From: Cyprinodon diabolis
Lineage: Eukaryota; Chordata; Actinopteri; Cyprinodontiformes; Cyprinodontidae
Reading direction: 5' to 3'
NCBI GenBank assembly: GCA_030533445.1
Contig: CM060070.1
Span: forward strand, 35,766,501 to 35,830,500
Length of the DNA: 64,000 bases
The translations under genes were made by a program, and so were the position numbers. Within the stretch, counting starts at the first letter, position 1. Each line of letters opens with the position of its first letter. This document shows positions 1 through 42,649 of the stretch, piece by piece. A model generated the notes under the pieces. It saw only the letters and a list, made by a program, of their open reading frames with translations. It did not search any database and had not been told where the DNA came from.

Positions 1-3000
1 GCTGGTGGGGGGGTGTAAACAAACAGTCTGTCGGTAAAACAGCGAATACATCCTTCTTAAAAATTAATGAGCGTAGAGCTGCTTCCTGCTCACATTTCAA
101 CGACAACCCCAAGACTAATCCTTCCAAAACTGATTGCAAAGCTGAGTCAAACTAAAAGTGTTCAATAGTTGTTGCCATATTCCTTTGTGTGCTTTCTCCA
201 GCGTCGCGCAGCTTTGTTGTCACGCCCACTTTGCATTCAGACATTCAAAACACATCTCTGCATTCTGATCGGCCCGCCAGATTTAGGGCCTTGGGCATTG
301 ATCAAGGCTAGACCAACTCGCAGGCAAAAATGATTTTGACCGCTGGCGGGTGGGACTAGTTTACTAGGCTAGATCCAGACAGGAGAGTTTTAGCTATAGG
401 TGTCGGTCACAATATGAAGCATCTTTTGCTGCCTGGCGGAGGTCTGCCCTCTCTGAGTGCTTTTTTAATTTAATATTGTTCAGTAAGGTCTGCTGGAATG
501 TTTGTTCTTTAAAAGATCAGTTTAAATGTGGAAACAAAAACCTAAGGGCGACATTTTTACTGATGTAAAAGAGATATCAGTTTATTTAATAATAGTATAA
601 AAATAACCAATAAGCAGAGTAGGGTTTTAACAAGCTACATTTACTTGAGTTTATCTCAGCTACGTATTTTATGTGTATGAACTGTTCTTCTAGGAGTAGT
701 TTTAGTGTATCTTAACTATTACCTTCTCTTAAAAAATTGGGTAACATTTTAAAGTAACGCTACTCTTGCTAGAATACAAGTCCTGGCTATTTTTTCAACC
801 ATCATGATTCTTTGATTTAGGGAAGTTAAGCAGCAGACCTTAATATAGACCAAACATAAGTGCCTACATTCAGCCTATGATATTCTGCACAGATCTGGGT
901 TGAAAGAAGACGTTTCATTTTAATAATAATAATAATACTTTTTTTATTTTTATGAAAGGGATATTTTTGTTTTAGTGTGGCTAGACCAGAACCCTGACCT
1001 GATTCTGACGGAAAATCTGTGGAAAGGACTAAAGATTAGGGTGATGGCAGGAAAACCTTCTAGCTTTAGACAGCAGGAGCTCCTAAAAACATCAATCAGA
1101 ACATATAAAACTTTCTTTATTTATAAGACAGGTTTAATTGGTGTAATACCATTAAAATGTTAATTAAAAAGGTCATAGATCGTTATCATTTATAGAAGGT
1201 AACTATGTAATATGCCTTTGATTTGATTATTGTTGGAGAAATTCATGCCTCATCTCCTTTAACATGGAAAAACAATTTGTTCGTTTGAAATTAATCTGAA
1301 GCTAGCAGGTGTGTAAACGATTTAGTGATACATTTTAAGTCTTATTAGAAAGTCATGGGAATTACCTAGTCATGCTGCTCCATCTTGTTTAGCTATAAAA
1401 AACTCTTAGCTGAAAGAAATTAAATTATTCTCATTGTGCTTTCAGCATTTGATAAGACAGTAAGCTTGATCTGTTTTATAAATAATCTTTATTCACTCTA
1501 AATATCTTTCATTTTAATCACTCATTTCAAAATAGATTGAAGGAAGTAGTTTCAGGTCACTTACAATATGCTATAATGTTAATTTAAAAAAAATTAAAAC
1601 ATTTAGCTTAAAGGAGATAAACCACAGATTGTTCTGATAAAGAAAGTAAAGTGATAAACCTCCATGATTTCCGGGACTGTCTCATAACAGGGACAAATGC
1701 AGCTGCAGGTATCTTTGAATTAATAGTATGGTTGGAAAATGGCTGAAAAGGCCATGTTATGGTTAAAGGAGATCTATGGGTGGTTAAAAATGCTTTATTT
1801 TTCACTGCAGAAAGGGCTTAATATGACTAGATAATTATATCTGTTCTAATTTTAGAGATGAAATTGTAAAGGTTGGTTCACTTTACAGAAGCTTAAATAT
1901 ATTTATTTGGAGATTAAATAACTGTCAATAAATTGTGTCTAAACCTATAAATCTAAGTCAGTATATGTGAGATTAGATATGTATTTGTATCATATTTGTA
2001 TTTTTTCCAAGTTTTCAGCTCACACATACATGTAACATCAGATGTTTAATTCTGATCAAATTTACAACTTTGCAAAGATCAACTTAATATTACACATTTC
2101 TGATGAAGCTGTTACACTCCCAACCTGTTTGTGGCAGTAGTGTACCTGAAGGTTGTTGGTCGCAAACCGTTATGGTCCTTGGAAAGTTATAACCTTGTAA
2201 CCTGTGTTCATAACCCATAAATGGGTAACCTCACAGAGGGAGAGCTGATGTCACATGGCACTATGGAACAAATAAGAAACTTATATACTTTACTTAACTT
2301 ATTTATGCTATTAAATGTGATATACATACATCTACATAAATATGCTTTTATTGATAGTTATCTTAACCCATCCATGAATGCCATCGTAAACAAACAAAAT
2401 CCAAATGGTTGCTTTCCTTAAGTATGGAGTAGATTTTGTTCCATTATTGTTAGAGATGTTTTATAAATTTCAGCTTTTCGAAAAAAATATATAATTTTTT
2501 TGTTCATATTTAATGTTTTCAAATTCCATATTTAAAACAAAAATCAATTTTATATATCTTGAGTTTTTATTTATTCAAATTTCTCTTTAATATTGAGGTT
2601 TAGGAGTTGCCTTATTTTTATTTGACATTCTATAGCTCCCATTCTGTCCACTTCAAGCCCAATGCAAACACTCGCTCTTAACGAGCACAATGACCAATTA
2701 AAATGTTTTTGCTAAAGTCTATGCAGACCAATTGAAATCAGAAATAAAGACAATGTCATCTGTAAAATGCTATTGGAAAAGAAAGCAATTTGTAAAACTC
2801 ACTCTAAAAAACAGGAAATTTTAAAAATAAAATTTGAAAATATAAAATCTGTAAAATAATACAAAATTACAATGGGAACAAATAAAATATAATCAAATGT
2901 AAAAAAAAAAATAAAAAAATCGGAGAAACCAGCAAAGTTACTCTCAAAACGTTTTTTAAAATTTGGAAGATGTTTTTATTTCATCTATAGAATACCTTCT

Positions 3001-3853
3001 TTTCAAATTTAGAAAAATTTAGAAAAAGTGTTCTTTGTTTCCAACACATTCACTCCATACTTCTGCCCCCCGTTCAAATGCAATGATGAGTTGCAAGTTT
3101 ATAGTAACCTAAATTTAAAAAGTCGAAACTGTTTAATATGCAAGAAATGAATTAATAAAGAACTTTAACCGTCACTTCTTTCAGCATAATGCCCACTGAC
3201 TGTACAAAATGGAGAAAGTGTCAGAAGCACTGCAGATACTTCATGCAGAAAAAAACCCTCTGAAGTTCAGTCTTGCATGTACTATTGAAATGTTGCAGAG
3301 CTTATAGGTTTGAGGTTTTATAGATAAAATTATGCTAAAACTGACCTCAACAATTAGATTGGACCTTCAGTTTGTAACACTGGGTATTAAGGTAAATATT
3401 TTAGAATAGGGTAATGTCAGCTTTTGCTTAAAGCTACTTTAAAGGACATTAGATGACAGCCAGCTCGCTAATGACCTTTATACATTTTATACTAATGAAG
3501 GTTAATCTTACTATAGATGTAAATAAGACTTCAATTATATTTTTCTTTTATTGAATCTGTGGTACTTATTTACATCACCCAAAAATAGTAAATTTTATAT
3601 TCTACAATTCTGTCCATTCAGATAATAAGATATAAATTTAGAAAAAGGTTTGATATGTAAATAATTTTAGTCATTTCTAAGAAAGCAATCTTCTGTGAAC
3701 TTGTACAGTAGAACCCCCCCATGTGTTTTTTTTAGTCCAACCACAGCAGATGCTTCTAAAAACTGTGATCATTATCATTATGGCCCTTATGCAACACTTA
3801 TTTTAAACAAATGTTAGTGCAACCATGTTTAGTCATTAAAATGTGAGTCCTAC
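1..3853. other. myo1f intron, left edge of window
   Basis: No coding exon is visible on either strand. On the minus strand this is the intron after myo1f coding exon 22, and the next exon must lie beyond the left edge. Roughly 1-420 is less AT-rich and reads like an interspersed repeat (from memory similar to a common fish repeat; not classified). A Tc1 transposase scrap lies at 978-1080. The rest is AT-rich with simple A/T runs. Confidence 0.6.
978..1080 (+). pseudogene. Tc1-family transposase fragment
   Basis: The frame reads LDQNPDLILTENLWKGLKIRV. This corresponds to the C-terminal catalytic stretch of Tc1 transposases, normally a [18 protein letters not shown] block carrying the last acidic residue of the DDE triad. 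Only about 35 residues survive and no terminal repeats were found nearby, so it is an orphan scrap in a myo1f intron. Confidence 0.65.
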
Positions 3854-33451
<29,598 letters not shown>

Positions 33452-33680
33452 TGTGTCTGTGGGCCTCTCCTCGTCGGGCGTCCACCGTCCAGAGAGTGTG
33501 TGTCGGTTGTGTGTGTGCCGTTAAACTCCACCGTTTGACGTCCTCAGAGTGCAGCCATCACCCAGAAGAGGGACAGCCAAAACCAGCAGAAGGCACACAG
33601 ACTACAAGACATCCAGTGTAGCTGTCACATACACTTCCTCATACTCCCACCGACGTAGTGTGTGAAACAAGAACTGAACG
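33452..33680 (-). promoter_or_regulatory. Candidate myo1f 5' UTR / promoter region
   Basis: GC-richer island upstream of the proposed ATG. On the minus strand there is a GAGGAAGTG (33632-33640), the core of an ETS/PU.1 site, of interest because mammalian MYO1F is leukocyte-expressed. A very short upstream frame ATGGCTGCACTCTGA lies at about 33546-33560. No TATA box seen. Confidence 0.3.
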
Positions 33681-34904
33681 TACGCAGTGATGCACACACT
33701 CACCACACAGGGATGTGTAACTACTTCTGTATTTCTCTCATGCTCCCAGCCGTCAGCGAGGATTAAGTAATGAAGGGTTTCAGTGTTTGTTGACTGCAGG
33801 TATCAAAGTTTCGTACCACAGTTAGTTAGTCCAATTCTTCTGGCACAAGCAGAGTAGCGCCGATGGCAACAGAGAGGGTGAAGGGGAATCATTTTCCAGT
33901 GTGTTGCCAAATGATGGGTGTTTCATTTGTTGGGTGCCGGCTCCACCCAGGCTGTGGTTGCTTCATGCAGTGTTTGTGAAGCCTCCAACGCCCATGAAAA
34001 CCGATGGCTTCAGGAAGACAGTGTGTGAGCAGGTGTCGGTCTCAGCTAGTGTTACATCCTCCGTCGTGGAGGAGATGAATCAGTGATAATCTGGCACGCT
34101 GGGGGGGGGTCTTTTTCTGACTCTGCTTTTGCTCCTTTTGAGTCATTTTCTTAAAATATATCCCTACTTTCCTTACTTTATTTAGCTTCTGCTTTCCTTT
34201 TTTTTAACAATGTTTCCTTTCAATTCTTCTCACCACCTTAGCAAGTCTGATTTGTGTTACTCCACGGCTAGACTGACCATGTTTGTCTATTAAAAGCAGA
34301 TGAGGCCCTCAGCCTTCCTGAAAACCCTCAATAAGATAACGGAAAAAAGCACGTAGAGGTAAACAGCTGATTTCCATTTTCTCATGACCCATCTTCAACT
34401 GCCTTGTATGTTGTGTCTGTCCTATTCATTTCTCCTGTTGCCCCCTCCCTTCCTGTGCTTCTGATCTTTTTCTGGGTGGAGCTCCTTCTGCTGCATGCAG
34501 CTTTTTCATGTACCTGTCAAAAACATTTTCTCAGAGAGTATAATACCTTTCAGCAAAAGATCCTAAAACATGGATGAAAAAAAAGAATGAGCAAAGAATT
34601 ACCTTCTTTGGCTTCTTCTTCTGCATCTCCTATACTTTCCTTACTTCTACTATAACGGGCTGCTGATTTGTTGAGGCACAAACAAAAGGTCATCACACCA
34701 GATCACCAATGCAGGACATTAAGTGAGCTCTTGGAAATAAACACAGGTATAGAAATATGAGGTCAGAATTCTGCCAAAAGGGCAAATTCACAAAAAATAG
34801 ATGCATTTTGCAACTTTTACCCAGCTCCAGTACCACCATACCCCTAGATGTCACGAGCATGACTGCATGCTCCTTCTCTGCTTTCCATAGACCCACAGCC
34901 TCTC

Positions 34905-35065
34905 TCCTACTTGCATATGGATCTGTTTCTGCACGCTCATGTCAGCTTTTGTCACTTTGAGTGAGGTAAAAATTGGAGATAATAAACCGCCTGTGATTGG
35001 CTACTTTTCAGGAAATCCCACCTCTTGGGACGGTCCTGTTTTCTTCCTGCTTGTGCCTAATTACA
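34905..35065 (+). repeat. Dispersed unclassified repeat, copy 2 of 2
   Basis: Counterpart of 5083-5245, in the same orientation. Shared order of blocks including CTCTCCTACTTGC, GGATCTGTTTCTG, TTTTGTCAC, GTGATTGGCTA and CAGGAAATCCC. Confidence 0.6.
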
Positions 35066-35527
35066 GTAGAAGCATCTTCAGGCTAGCTGCTGTTTTTTTG
35101 GCAGAGGTTTGTCTTCAGAGGGAGAAGATTTCTCTCTATCTGATGGAAACACTTTTGGACTCCATGATTGTAGAACAGCTAATCCTGGATTTAAGGGAAG
35201 GAGCAGCCAAAAGGCAGAAGAAAAATAATAAAAATATTACAACTACTCAATCATCAGAAAGAAGTTTTCAAAGAAGATAAACATTTAAACAAAGAAGAAA
35301 CTCAACTTTTATTTTGGCTCATACCTACCTTGGACACGTAGGAGGGAGTTAACAGCCAGACCCCTGACACAACTGTGGGTTTATGTGAATAAAAATAACT
35401 TGTTTTCATAATATTTTGGAAAATACCTTCACCTGCGACATGTTCATATCTAGGGTAAAAGAGCGAGAGAACATTTGAATTCAGGTGCTGCCTTCATTTC
35501 TTGTGTGTTGGGAATTGGGACTATCTA

Positions 35528-36775
35528 CACTATATTGCCAAAAGTATTTGCTCACCCATCCAAATTATTGGAATCAGGTGTTCCAATCACTTCCATGGCC
35601 ACAGGTGTATAAATTCAAGCACCTAGGCATGCAGACTGTTTTTACAAACATTTGTGAAGGAATGGGTCGCTCTCAGGAGCTCAGTGAATTCCAGCGTGGA
35701 ACTGTGATAGGATGCCACCTGTGCAACAAATCCAGTCGTGAAATTTCCTCGCTCCTAAATATTCCACAGTCAACTGTCAGCTGTATTATAAGAAAATGGA
35801 AGTGTTTGGGAACGACAGCAACTCAGCCACGAAGTGGTAGGCCACGTAAACTGACGGAGCGGGGTCAGCGGATGCTGAAGCGCATAGTGCGAAGAGGTCG
35901 CCAACTTTCTGCAGAGTCAATCACTACAGACCTCCAAACTTCATGTGGCCTTCAGATTAGCTCAAGAACAGTGCGCAGAGAGCTTCATGGAATGGGTTTC
36001 CATGGTCGAGCAGCTGCATCCAAGCCATACATAACCAAGTGCAATGCAAAGCGTCGGATGCGGTGGTGTAAAGCACGCCGCCACTGGACTCTAGAGCAGT
36101 GGAGACGCGTTCTCTGGAGTGACGAATCGCGCTTCTCCATCTGGCAATCTGATGGACGGGTCTGGGTTTGGCGGTTGCCAGGAGAACGGTACTTGTCTGA
36201 CTGCATTGTGCCAAGTGTAAAGTTTGGTGGAGGGGGGATTATGGTGTGGGGTTGTTTTTCAGGAGCTGGGCTTGGCCCCTTAGTTCCAGTGAAAGGAACT
36301 CTGAATGCTTCAGCATACCAAGACATTTTGGACAATTCCATGCTCCCAACTTTGTGGGAACAGTTTGGAGCTGGCCCCTTCCTCTTCCAACATGACTGTG
36401 CACCAGTGCACAAAGCAAGGTCCATAAAGACATGGATGACAGAGTCTGGTGTGGATGAACTTGACTGGCCTGCACAGAGTCCTGACCTCAACCCGATAGA
36501 ACACCTTTGGGATGAATTAGAGCGGAGACTGAGAGCCAGGCCTTCTCGTCCAACATCAGTGTGCGACCTCACAAATGCGCTTCTGGAAGAATGGTCAAAA
36601 ATTCCCATAAACACACTCCTAAACCTTGTGGACAGCCTTCCCAGAAGAGTTGAAGCTGTTCTAGCTGCAAAGGGTGGACCGACGTCATATTGAACCCTAT
36701 GGATTAGGAACGGGATGTCACTTAAGCTCATATGTGAGTCAAGGCAGGTGAGCAAATACTTTTGGCAATATAGTG
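35528..36775 (+). mobile_element. Complete Tc1-family transposon
   Basis: 1248 bp. Left end CACTATATTGCCAAAAGTAT and right end in reverse are identical for the first 29 bases (through TTTGCTCACC), each flanked by a TA dinucleotide (35526-35527 and 36776-36777), the Tc1/mariner target duplication. It encloses an uninterrupted transposase frame. Terminal identity and the open frame point to a recent insertion. The same family, recalled by its end sequence, is widespread in fishes. Confidence 0.92.
35662..36693 (+). CDS. Tc1 transposase, apparently intact (343 aa)
   Basis: Cuts and reinserts the element at TA sites. The start chosen is [10 protein letters not shown] at 35662, the usual Tc1 N-terminus; the frame is also open upstream through the end repeat, but that part is not protein-like. 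Order: N-terminal helix-turn-helix (paired-like) about residues 1-110, with VSCIIRKWK; the AT-hook-like linker SGRPRKL; the catalytic domain with WSDESRF (first Asp), QHDCAPVH (second Asp) and [10 protein letters not shown] (Glu). The spacing between second Asp and Glu is 34 residues, i.e. DD34E as in Tc1. Ends AAKGGPTSY then TGA. Length is normal for the family (about 340). No stop or frameshift. Whether it is active cannot be told from sequence alone. Confidence 0.93.
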   Translation: MGRSQELSEFQRGTVIGCHLCNKSSREISSLLNIPQSTVSCIIRKWKCLGTTATQPRSGRPRKLTERGQRMLKRIVRRGRQLSAESITTDLQTSCGLQISSRTVRRELHGMGFHGRAAASKPYITKCNAKRRMRWCKARRHWTLEQWRRVLWSDESRFSIWQSDGRVWVWRLPGERYLSDCIVPSVKFGGGGIMVWGCFSGAGLGPLVPVKGTLNASAYQDILDNSMLPTLWEQFGAGPFLFQHDCAPVHKARSIKTWMTESGVDELDWPAQSPDLNPIEHLWDELERRLRARPSRPTSVCDLTNALLEEWSKIPINTLLNLVDSLPRRVEAVLAAKGGPTSY

Positions 36776-37019
36776 TATGTAGGGGAAAGTGAGGCCTGCA
36801 CATGGCAGAGCTGCTTAATGCATAACGTTTTATTGACAAAGATAATGAAAAAGTCTTTGAAATTTTTTGAAACTCTTGGGGTTTGGGAAATCAAAATAAT
36901 AATGCTGCTGAGCTTTTAAATCCCTGGATTGGTTGCCAGTTTGTTATGTTTCCCAGCTTCTACTCTCCTGATAACCTCCTCCCACTTGGTAAATCATCAT
37001 ATATGCCTGATGCTTATAT

Positions 37020-37047
37020 AAACGTATATCTATATATATATATATAA
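37020..37047. repeat. Short (TA)n microsatellite
   Basis: Alternating TA run of about 25 bp followed by an A tract. Confidence 0.8.
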
Positions 37048-38054
37048 AAAAAAATAATTATCTCTGTAGTAGTACCTGTAGTAGTTGCCAAATTGAACAT
37101 TTGAGTTAGATTTATTTTAAAATTAATACAATGTATGTATATTTCAAATTTGTTACTGAACATACAACGTTACGAACCAGTCGTAATGAGAACAAGAGTT
37201 TGCCAAATGATCCTAGGTCCACACCAAATATGTAATAACCGCCATTGGGGGAATGCACAGGCCATCTTGACTGTGTGCGTAATACAAAGGGTTTGTTGCA
37301 AATTTGCAACAATGGCTGTCAAAGGGATATATACATCTTCTCTTAACTTTTATAAGCCAAAGTGGAAGTAAATCAGTGGCTGCCATCTTAAGTGCTGTCA
37401 GTATGATAAAGCTAAAGGGATGAAGCAAGATGCTTCGTATCAACCGTTCATTTACTGTAGCATAATGACCTCCTGAACTTCCTATATGGCACTTAGGACC
37501 TATAAGGTTGCCCAAAATCCTATGTGTAAAAAGAACCATAAACACAGCACACCACTCATATGTTTTGAGTCTAGCAATGGAGAGCTTAAGGCGATCACTA
37601 CAGTTGTGTAATTTGTTGTTCTTTTTTAGAAGGCTGTTGTCCCAATTAGACCAGCATAAGGCAAGTGTGCTTCAGCAATAATGTCCGGAAAACTAAAGGT
37701 GGTCTGAAAACAGCACAGCAGTCCAGAATTTCTTTTCTACCCACGACAGTGTTGTTACTGTTGGCCCTGAGGAAGGTGAGGGTAGAGAAGCTACAGGAGA
37801 AGGAGGTGGGAGCTAAGATTTGCAGTATTCAGACAGAACCTAAGTGTTCAAAAAAACCTGTTACCTTTGGTTTTCCTAAAAATGTTCTCTGGATAGGCAT
37901 CTCATTAATATTTTTAGAACGGGTCTAATCATAGATTTTTATTCAAGGTAATGTCTATGGTCTGCTATTCAAAAAACTTTCCCCATGGTTTATAAGTAAG
38001 GAAATTGATCTGCATCAGAATAGTACAGCTACAAGATGGCTCAGCAAAAGAACT

Positions 38055-38287
38055 GTTAGGTTCTGCTGAAAGTTTCCTCCTGTTGGAAGGGAGTTTTCCT
38101 CTCTACTATCGCCACATGTATGCTTGGTGTGAGGGATTGCCTTCAATGAATGAGTCGTATAAATCAGCTGGTTTTTCTTAGATAGAAAACTCTGAAAACT
38201 CTGTATGAACTGGTTGACTTGTCTCTGTAAAGTGCCTTGAGATGACATGTGTTTTGATTTGGTATTACATAAATAAACTGAGTTGAA
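38055..38287 (+). repeat. L2-like LINE 3'-tail fragment
   Basis: GGTTCTGCTGAAAGTTTCCT, GGAGTTTTCCTCTC, GTGTGAGGGATTGCCTTC, CCTTGAGATGACATGTG and ATAAATAAACTGAGTTGAAT: the same tail as at 59748-59985. Confidence 0.75.
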
Positions 38288-38395
38288 TAAAAGTTTCCTT
38301 TTAAAGGTTAAATAGCCATTTGAAAAGCTTCATTATCCAAAAGGACTACATTAAAGGGTTACAAGAAAGGACGAAACCTAAAAAACAACCTAGAA

Positions 38396-38396
38396 A

Positions 38397-38427
<31 letters not shown>
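38396..38427. repeat. (AAT)n microsatellite
   Basis: About ten tandem AAT units. Confidence 0.9.
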
Positions 38428-38428
<1 letters not shown>

Positions 38429-38882
38429 GGCACCACAACAATAAGTATAACCAGATAGTTTCTCAGTACTCCTAATTTTAAATCTGTTAAACCCGGTGTA
38501 TAAGTCATAGGACATTTCACATCTCAGCACATCTAATAGTTGATCTTATGGGTTTTCATCCTTCTAAAAATCAAAATATTAAAACTTCAAAGTCAATAAA
38601 CCGTTTTCCAAATTCAGAAATAGCCACTAAGAAATAATAAGTTAATAGTACAAAATTAACTCTCATTAATGTGATTTTTTTTCCGGCAGCTGAATGAGCT
38701 CAGTCTTTATTTAAAAAAAAAAGAGGAAGTCATTGGTTCATTTCTTTTTTTCCATTAAAACAGGCAACGATGATGTAGACTTCTAGAGCGGATGGTGACG
38801 AACAAAAAATTGGTCCCAGACACAAGACATAACTTCCATTCCTTTTAAAGATAAATGCAATGTATAAGTTACTGTACATATA

Positions 38883-40440
38883 GCAGGTGAAGTGAGTATT
38901 TAACACACCACCATTTTTCTCAGTAAATATATTTCTAAAGTTGCTATTGACATGATATGTTCACCAGATGTCGGTAACAATCCATGCAATCCACACATAA
39001 AAAGAAATCAAACCATAGATGTGCAGAAATTAAGTTATTGTAACAATGTGAAATGGCACAGAGGAAAAGTGTTAAATCTGTGAAGAAAGGGAGGTGCTAA
39101 AAGGCATCGAAAACCAAGACACCAGCCCAAATCTCTCAGTAATTAGAAAGCAATCCTGCCCCTGGTCAGGGCAAATTAATATCAGCTGGTTAAGTCCCAA
39201 ATGACGGCATATAAAAAGGTGGCTCTGGTATCACACGAGAAATATCTCAGGATGGGTAAAAATAAAGTGCTTTCTCAAGACATTCCCAACCTTAATCATG
39301 GCATCGGTTACAGAAGGATTTCTAAAGTTCTGAATTTTCCAGTTAGCACTTTCGGGGCCATCATCCGGAAGTGGAAAGAACATAATTTCACCCCAAACCG
39401 ACCATGACCAGGTGCTCCTCGCAAGATTTCTGACAGAGGAGTGAAAAGAATTATCAGAAGAGTTGTCCAAGAGCCAAAGACCACTTGTGGAGAGCTTCAG
39501 AAAGTCCTGGAATTAGCAAGGAACATTGTTTCAAAGAAAACAATAAGAACCACCATGGCCTGTATGAACACTCCCGATGCAAGACTCTCCATTGCTGAAG
39601 AAAAAGCATGTTGAAAAAGTTCAAAGTTTGCTGCACAACATTTAGACAAGCTTGTGAAAGACTGGGAGAATATAGTCTGCTAAGATGACACCAAAATTGA
39701 ATTAATAGGATCACATAATACTCATCATATTTGGAGGTCAAATGGCACTGCACATCACCCCAAACACACCATACCAACAGTGAAGTGTGAGGTGGGAACA
39801 TCATGGTGTGGGCTGTTTTTCAGCATATGGTACTGGCAAACTTCAAATAATTGAAAAAAGGTTAAATGGAAAAATGTACAGAGAGATTCTTGATAAGAAT
39901 CTGCTGCCATCTACCAGGATGGTGAAGATGAAACGTAGATGGATATTTCAGCAGGACAATCACCCCAAGCAAAGAGCCAAGGAAACTCTCGATTGGTTTT
40001 AGAGAAAAAAATTAAAGCTGTTAGAATGGCCCAGCCAATCACCTGACTTGAATCCAGTAGAAAATCTAAGGAAAGAACTAAAGATCAGAGTTCATAGAAG
40101 ATTTGAAGACTGTGAGGAAGAATGGGCCAAAATCACACCTGAACAATGCATGCGACTCATTCTTCTATACAGAGGGTGTCTTGAAACTGTCATTGCCAAC
40201 AAAGGCTTTTGTACAAAGTATTTAAAAAAATTCAGTAAGTGTGTTGAATACTTTTCCTTCTGCCATTTCACTTTATTACACATAATTAAATATCTGGACA
40301 TCTATGGTTTGATTTCTTGGTAAGTGTGGATTGCGTAGGTTGTTACCGACATCTGGTGAAAATGTTATGTCAATAGCACTTCTAGAAATATATTTACTCA
40401 GAAAAATGGTGGTGGGTTCAATACTTACTTCACCCGATTT
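38883..40440 (+). mobile_element. Decayed Tc1-family transposon with long inverted ends
   Basis: Both ends carry about 200-bp inverted repeats: GGTGAAGTGAGTATTTAAC on the left against reversed GGTGAAGTAAGTATTGAAC on the right, and further in CACCAGATGTCGGTAACAA, TCAAACCATAGATGT in both. Long ends are the IR/DR type of fish Tc1 elements. The boundaries are approximate to a few bases. The transposase inside is broken. Confidence 0.85.
39255..40233 (+). pseudogene. Tc1 transposase pseudogene
   Basis: Recognisable blocks in order: MGKNKVLSQDIPNL, FGAIIRKWKEHNF, a stop at 39405, PGAPRKISDRGVKRIIRRV, CGELQKVLE, DDTKIEL (first Asp region), [13 protein letters not shown] (second Asp), LEWPSQSPDLNPVENLRKEL, IANKGFCTKYLK. 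Several in-frame stops and at least one frameshift. In the last catalytic block Glu is kept but the following Trp is changed. Confidence 0.85.
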
Positions 40441-40478
40441 ATATTACCTAACCAAATAAGGTAATATAGTAGTAGTAA

Positions 40479-40501
40479 ATCTATATCTATCTATCTATCT
40501 A

Positions 40502-40542
<41 letters not shown>

Positions 40543-40548
40543 TTTTTG
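40479..40548. repeat. Compound microsatellite (CTAT)n(AT)n(T)n
   Basis: Tandem CTAT units to about 40505, then alternating AT to about 40534, then a T run. It lies about 40 bp outside the right end of the decayed Tc1 element. Confidence 0.9.
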
Positions 40549-41984
40549 TTCAGTATTTAATTCCACAACTGTTAATTCATAGTTTTGATGCCTTCAGTGT
40601 GAATCTTTAATTTCCATAGTCATGAAAATAAAGAAAACTCTTTGAATGAAAAGGTGTGTCCAAACTGTTGGTCTGTGCTGTAGATTTACATATATAACTA
40701 CAAGTTTCAACCCTTATAAAAGATGCAGCCTTTAATTTGAGATTTTTTCAAGAAATATTGTTTCGATCAGCAGTATAGCAAATATTGGATCAAAGTCTTT
40801 GCAGTAGATTTTCAAAACTGCTGCCTTTTAAAGCGGTTTAACAAAAGTTGCTGAATACGAATGCAAACAACACTTTTAGACTTTTATTTGCAAAAAAAAA
40901 ACGATAAAACCCCAGAATTCAGGGGGTTGCAATACTTTTGAAAGTTGCTGAATATGTATAAAAGTATGCCTCACGCTGCGAAGATGAACCACTTCGCCGA
41001 TCCAATCAGGTTATTCTGTTAAACAAGCACTAATTGTCAACAGGAAACGGGAGATCATAAAATAATTTACCTTTTTCAAAGAATGAGCACATGAATCAGA
41101 GAAGACCTCTAGTGGATGAACCTTTTACAAACAGCTGCACTTATACATTTCATCACTACACCTTTAACTTTGCAGATCTGTAACATTAACGAAAAGGCTC
41201 AAACTGATTTTTAAATAAAACGTTTTTAACAGTTGCTTAAATGATACATGAGGAACAAACAACAGTGAACAAATAGCACCATTAAAAAAAACAAAGCACC
41301 AACTAAAGTAACAGGAATAACATTGCAGCTAACCCCCACAATGACAGATGCTTCCTCTCTTCGTTATGAAACTGTGTGTTGCTCATAGCTGCTATAAGTG
41401 TTGACTGAACCACAGCAGATTACAGAGCACAGTGATGCCACCAGGCCCAATGAGCGATCCCTAAAAGCCTCTTAGGCAGCATTTCTTCAATTATTCTCTA
41501 CTAGATGGAGAAACGGTGGAAATGCAGATGATGCGTCATTAAATTCCGCTCTGGAGAGCAGAGACCAGAATCCGCTGAAGTCGTACCAAAAATGGGACAT
41601 GTAGGGTGGCATTAATGCAACAGGTGTCAGCCTGGAAATCTGCAGATGAGTTTTAGCTCGTGGTTCTGAGGTCAGCATGTTTTTTTCATGGCAGTGTGTC
41701 TGTCTCATAACAAAGTTAACAAAGAAGTGAATAATTAATCTCTGAGGAGATTCAGGGTTGTGTTATTGTAGGGACATTGTAAATTTGTAAGAACTGAATG
41801 AACCTTTCGGGTCGGTTTTCATTTTTGCATTTTTATCTCTAAATTTTTCAACAATTTCTACCCACTTTACATCTCAGTGCTCTTGACTTTAATCATTATT
41901 AGATCTTTATCATTAAAAGGAGATACAATAATGGTAAAAAGCTCCAATCTCACGCATTATTTAATTTTATTGTATATTATTCTC

Positions 41985-42372
41985 TTAAAGGTATAGTGGA
42001 GGATTTTCTTTTTCCGGCTGGATCATCAAAATAAGTGGTCCTCCTAATAATCAATCATTCTGGTGATATGTTTAAAGTAATGTTTTAAGGCCGTCCTACG
42101 TGCTCTTTCCCATTTTTACTTACCGGTAGCGAGTCTGACATAGTGGAAAAATTGCAAATCTTCTTTTAGAAAGTAAGCTTGTATGAGCGATGCAAACAGC
42201 AACTTTTAAACAGAGCGTGCACACGGAGAAATGGGCTTGTGTACGCTCTCACACGCTTTCAATAGGCGTTACCTCTCAGGAGCAGGTATAGGGTTGTGCA
42301 TGTGAATTTTTTTTTTAAGTGGAGAGAGCGGTCGTTTCAAAAATTCACAAACATTCTCCACTATACCTTTAA
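41985..42372. mobile_element. Miniature inverted-repeat element, unclassified
   Basis: Ends TTAAAGGTATAGTGGAG (41985) and its exact inverse at 42356-42372, 17 bp identical, about 388 bp apart. No convincing target duplication could be fixed, so the superfamily is open. No coding frame. Confidence 0.6.
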
Positions 42373-42649
42373 GCATTGTTGTTGTTAGTTTTTTTGCTCT
42401 GATTTTAGTTTGAAATTATTGACTCTAAATCCCATATATTAGTCATATATTATATTTCACTACAGAGGACTGTGAGCTGATTATAGAAATCTACCTGATT
42501 CTCCATGCTTGCTTTCATCTCACTGCAATGCAGCCGGCATGGACAGAAAACCCAGATTATGAAACTGCAGGAGAAGGGCCTTATGGTGGAAGATAACTGT
42601 CTATAAAATGTATATGTAGGTGTCTAAATATGTGAATCTAAGCTGTACT

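Noticed and set aside
33901..34086. 61-codon plus-strand frame in a GC-richer patch upstream of the proposed myo1f start
   Set aside because: No recognised protein similarity, no clear splice context; kept only as a note in the intergenic entry.
35985..36839. 284-codon minus-strand frame across the Tc1 element
   Set aside because: It is the mirror reading of the intact plus-strand transposase and has no motif of its own.
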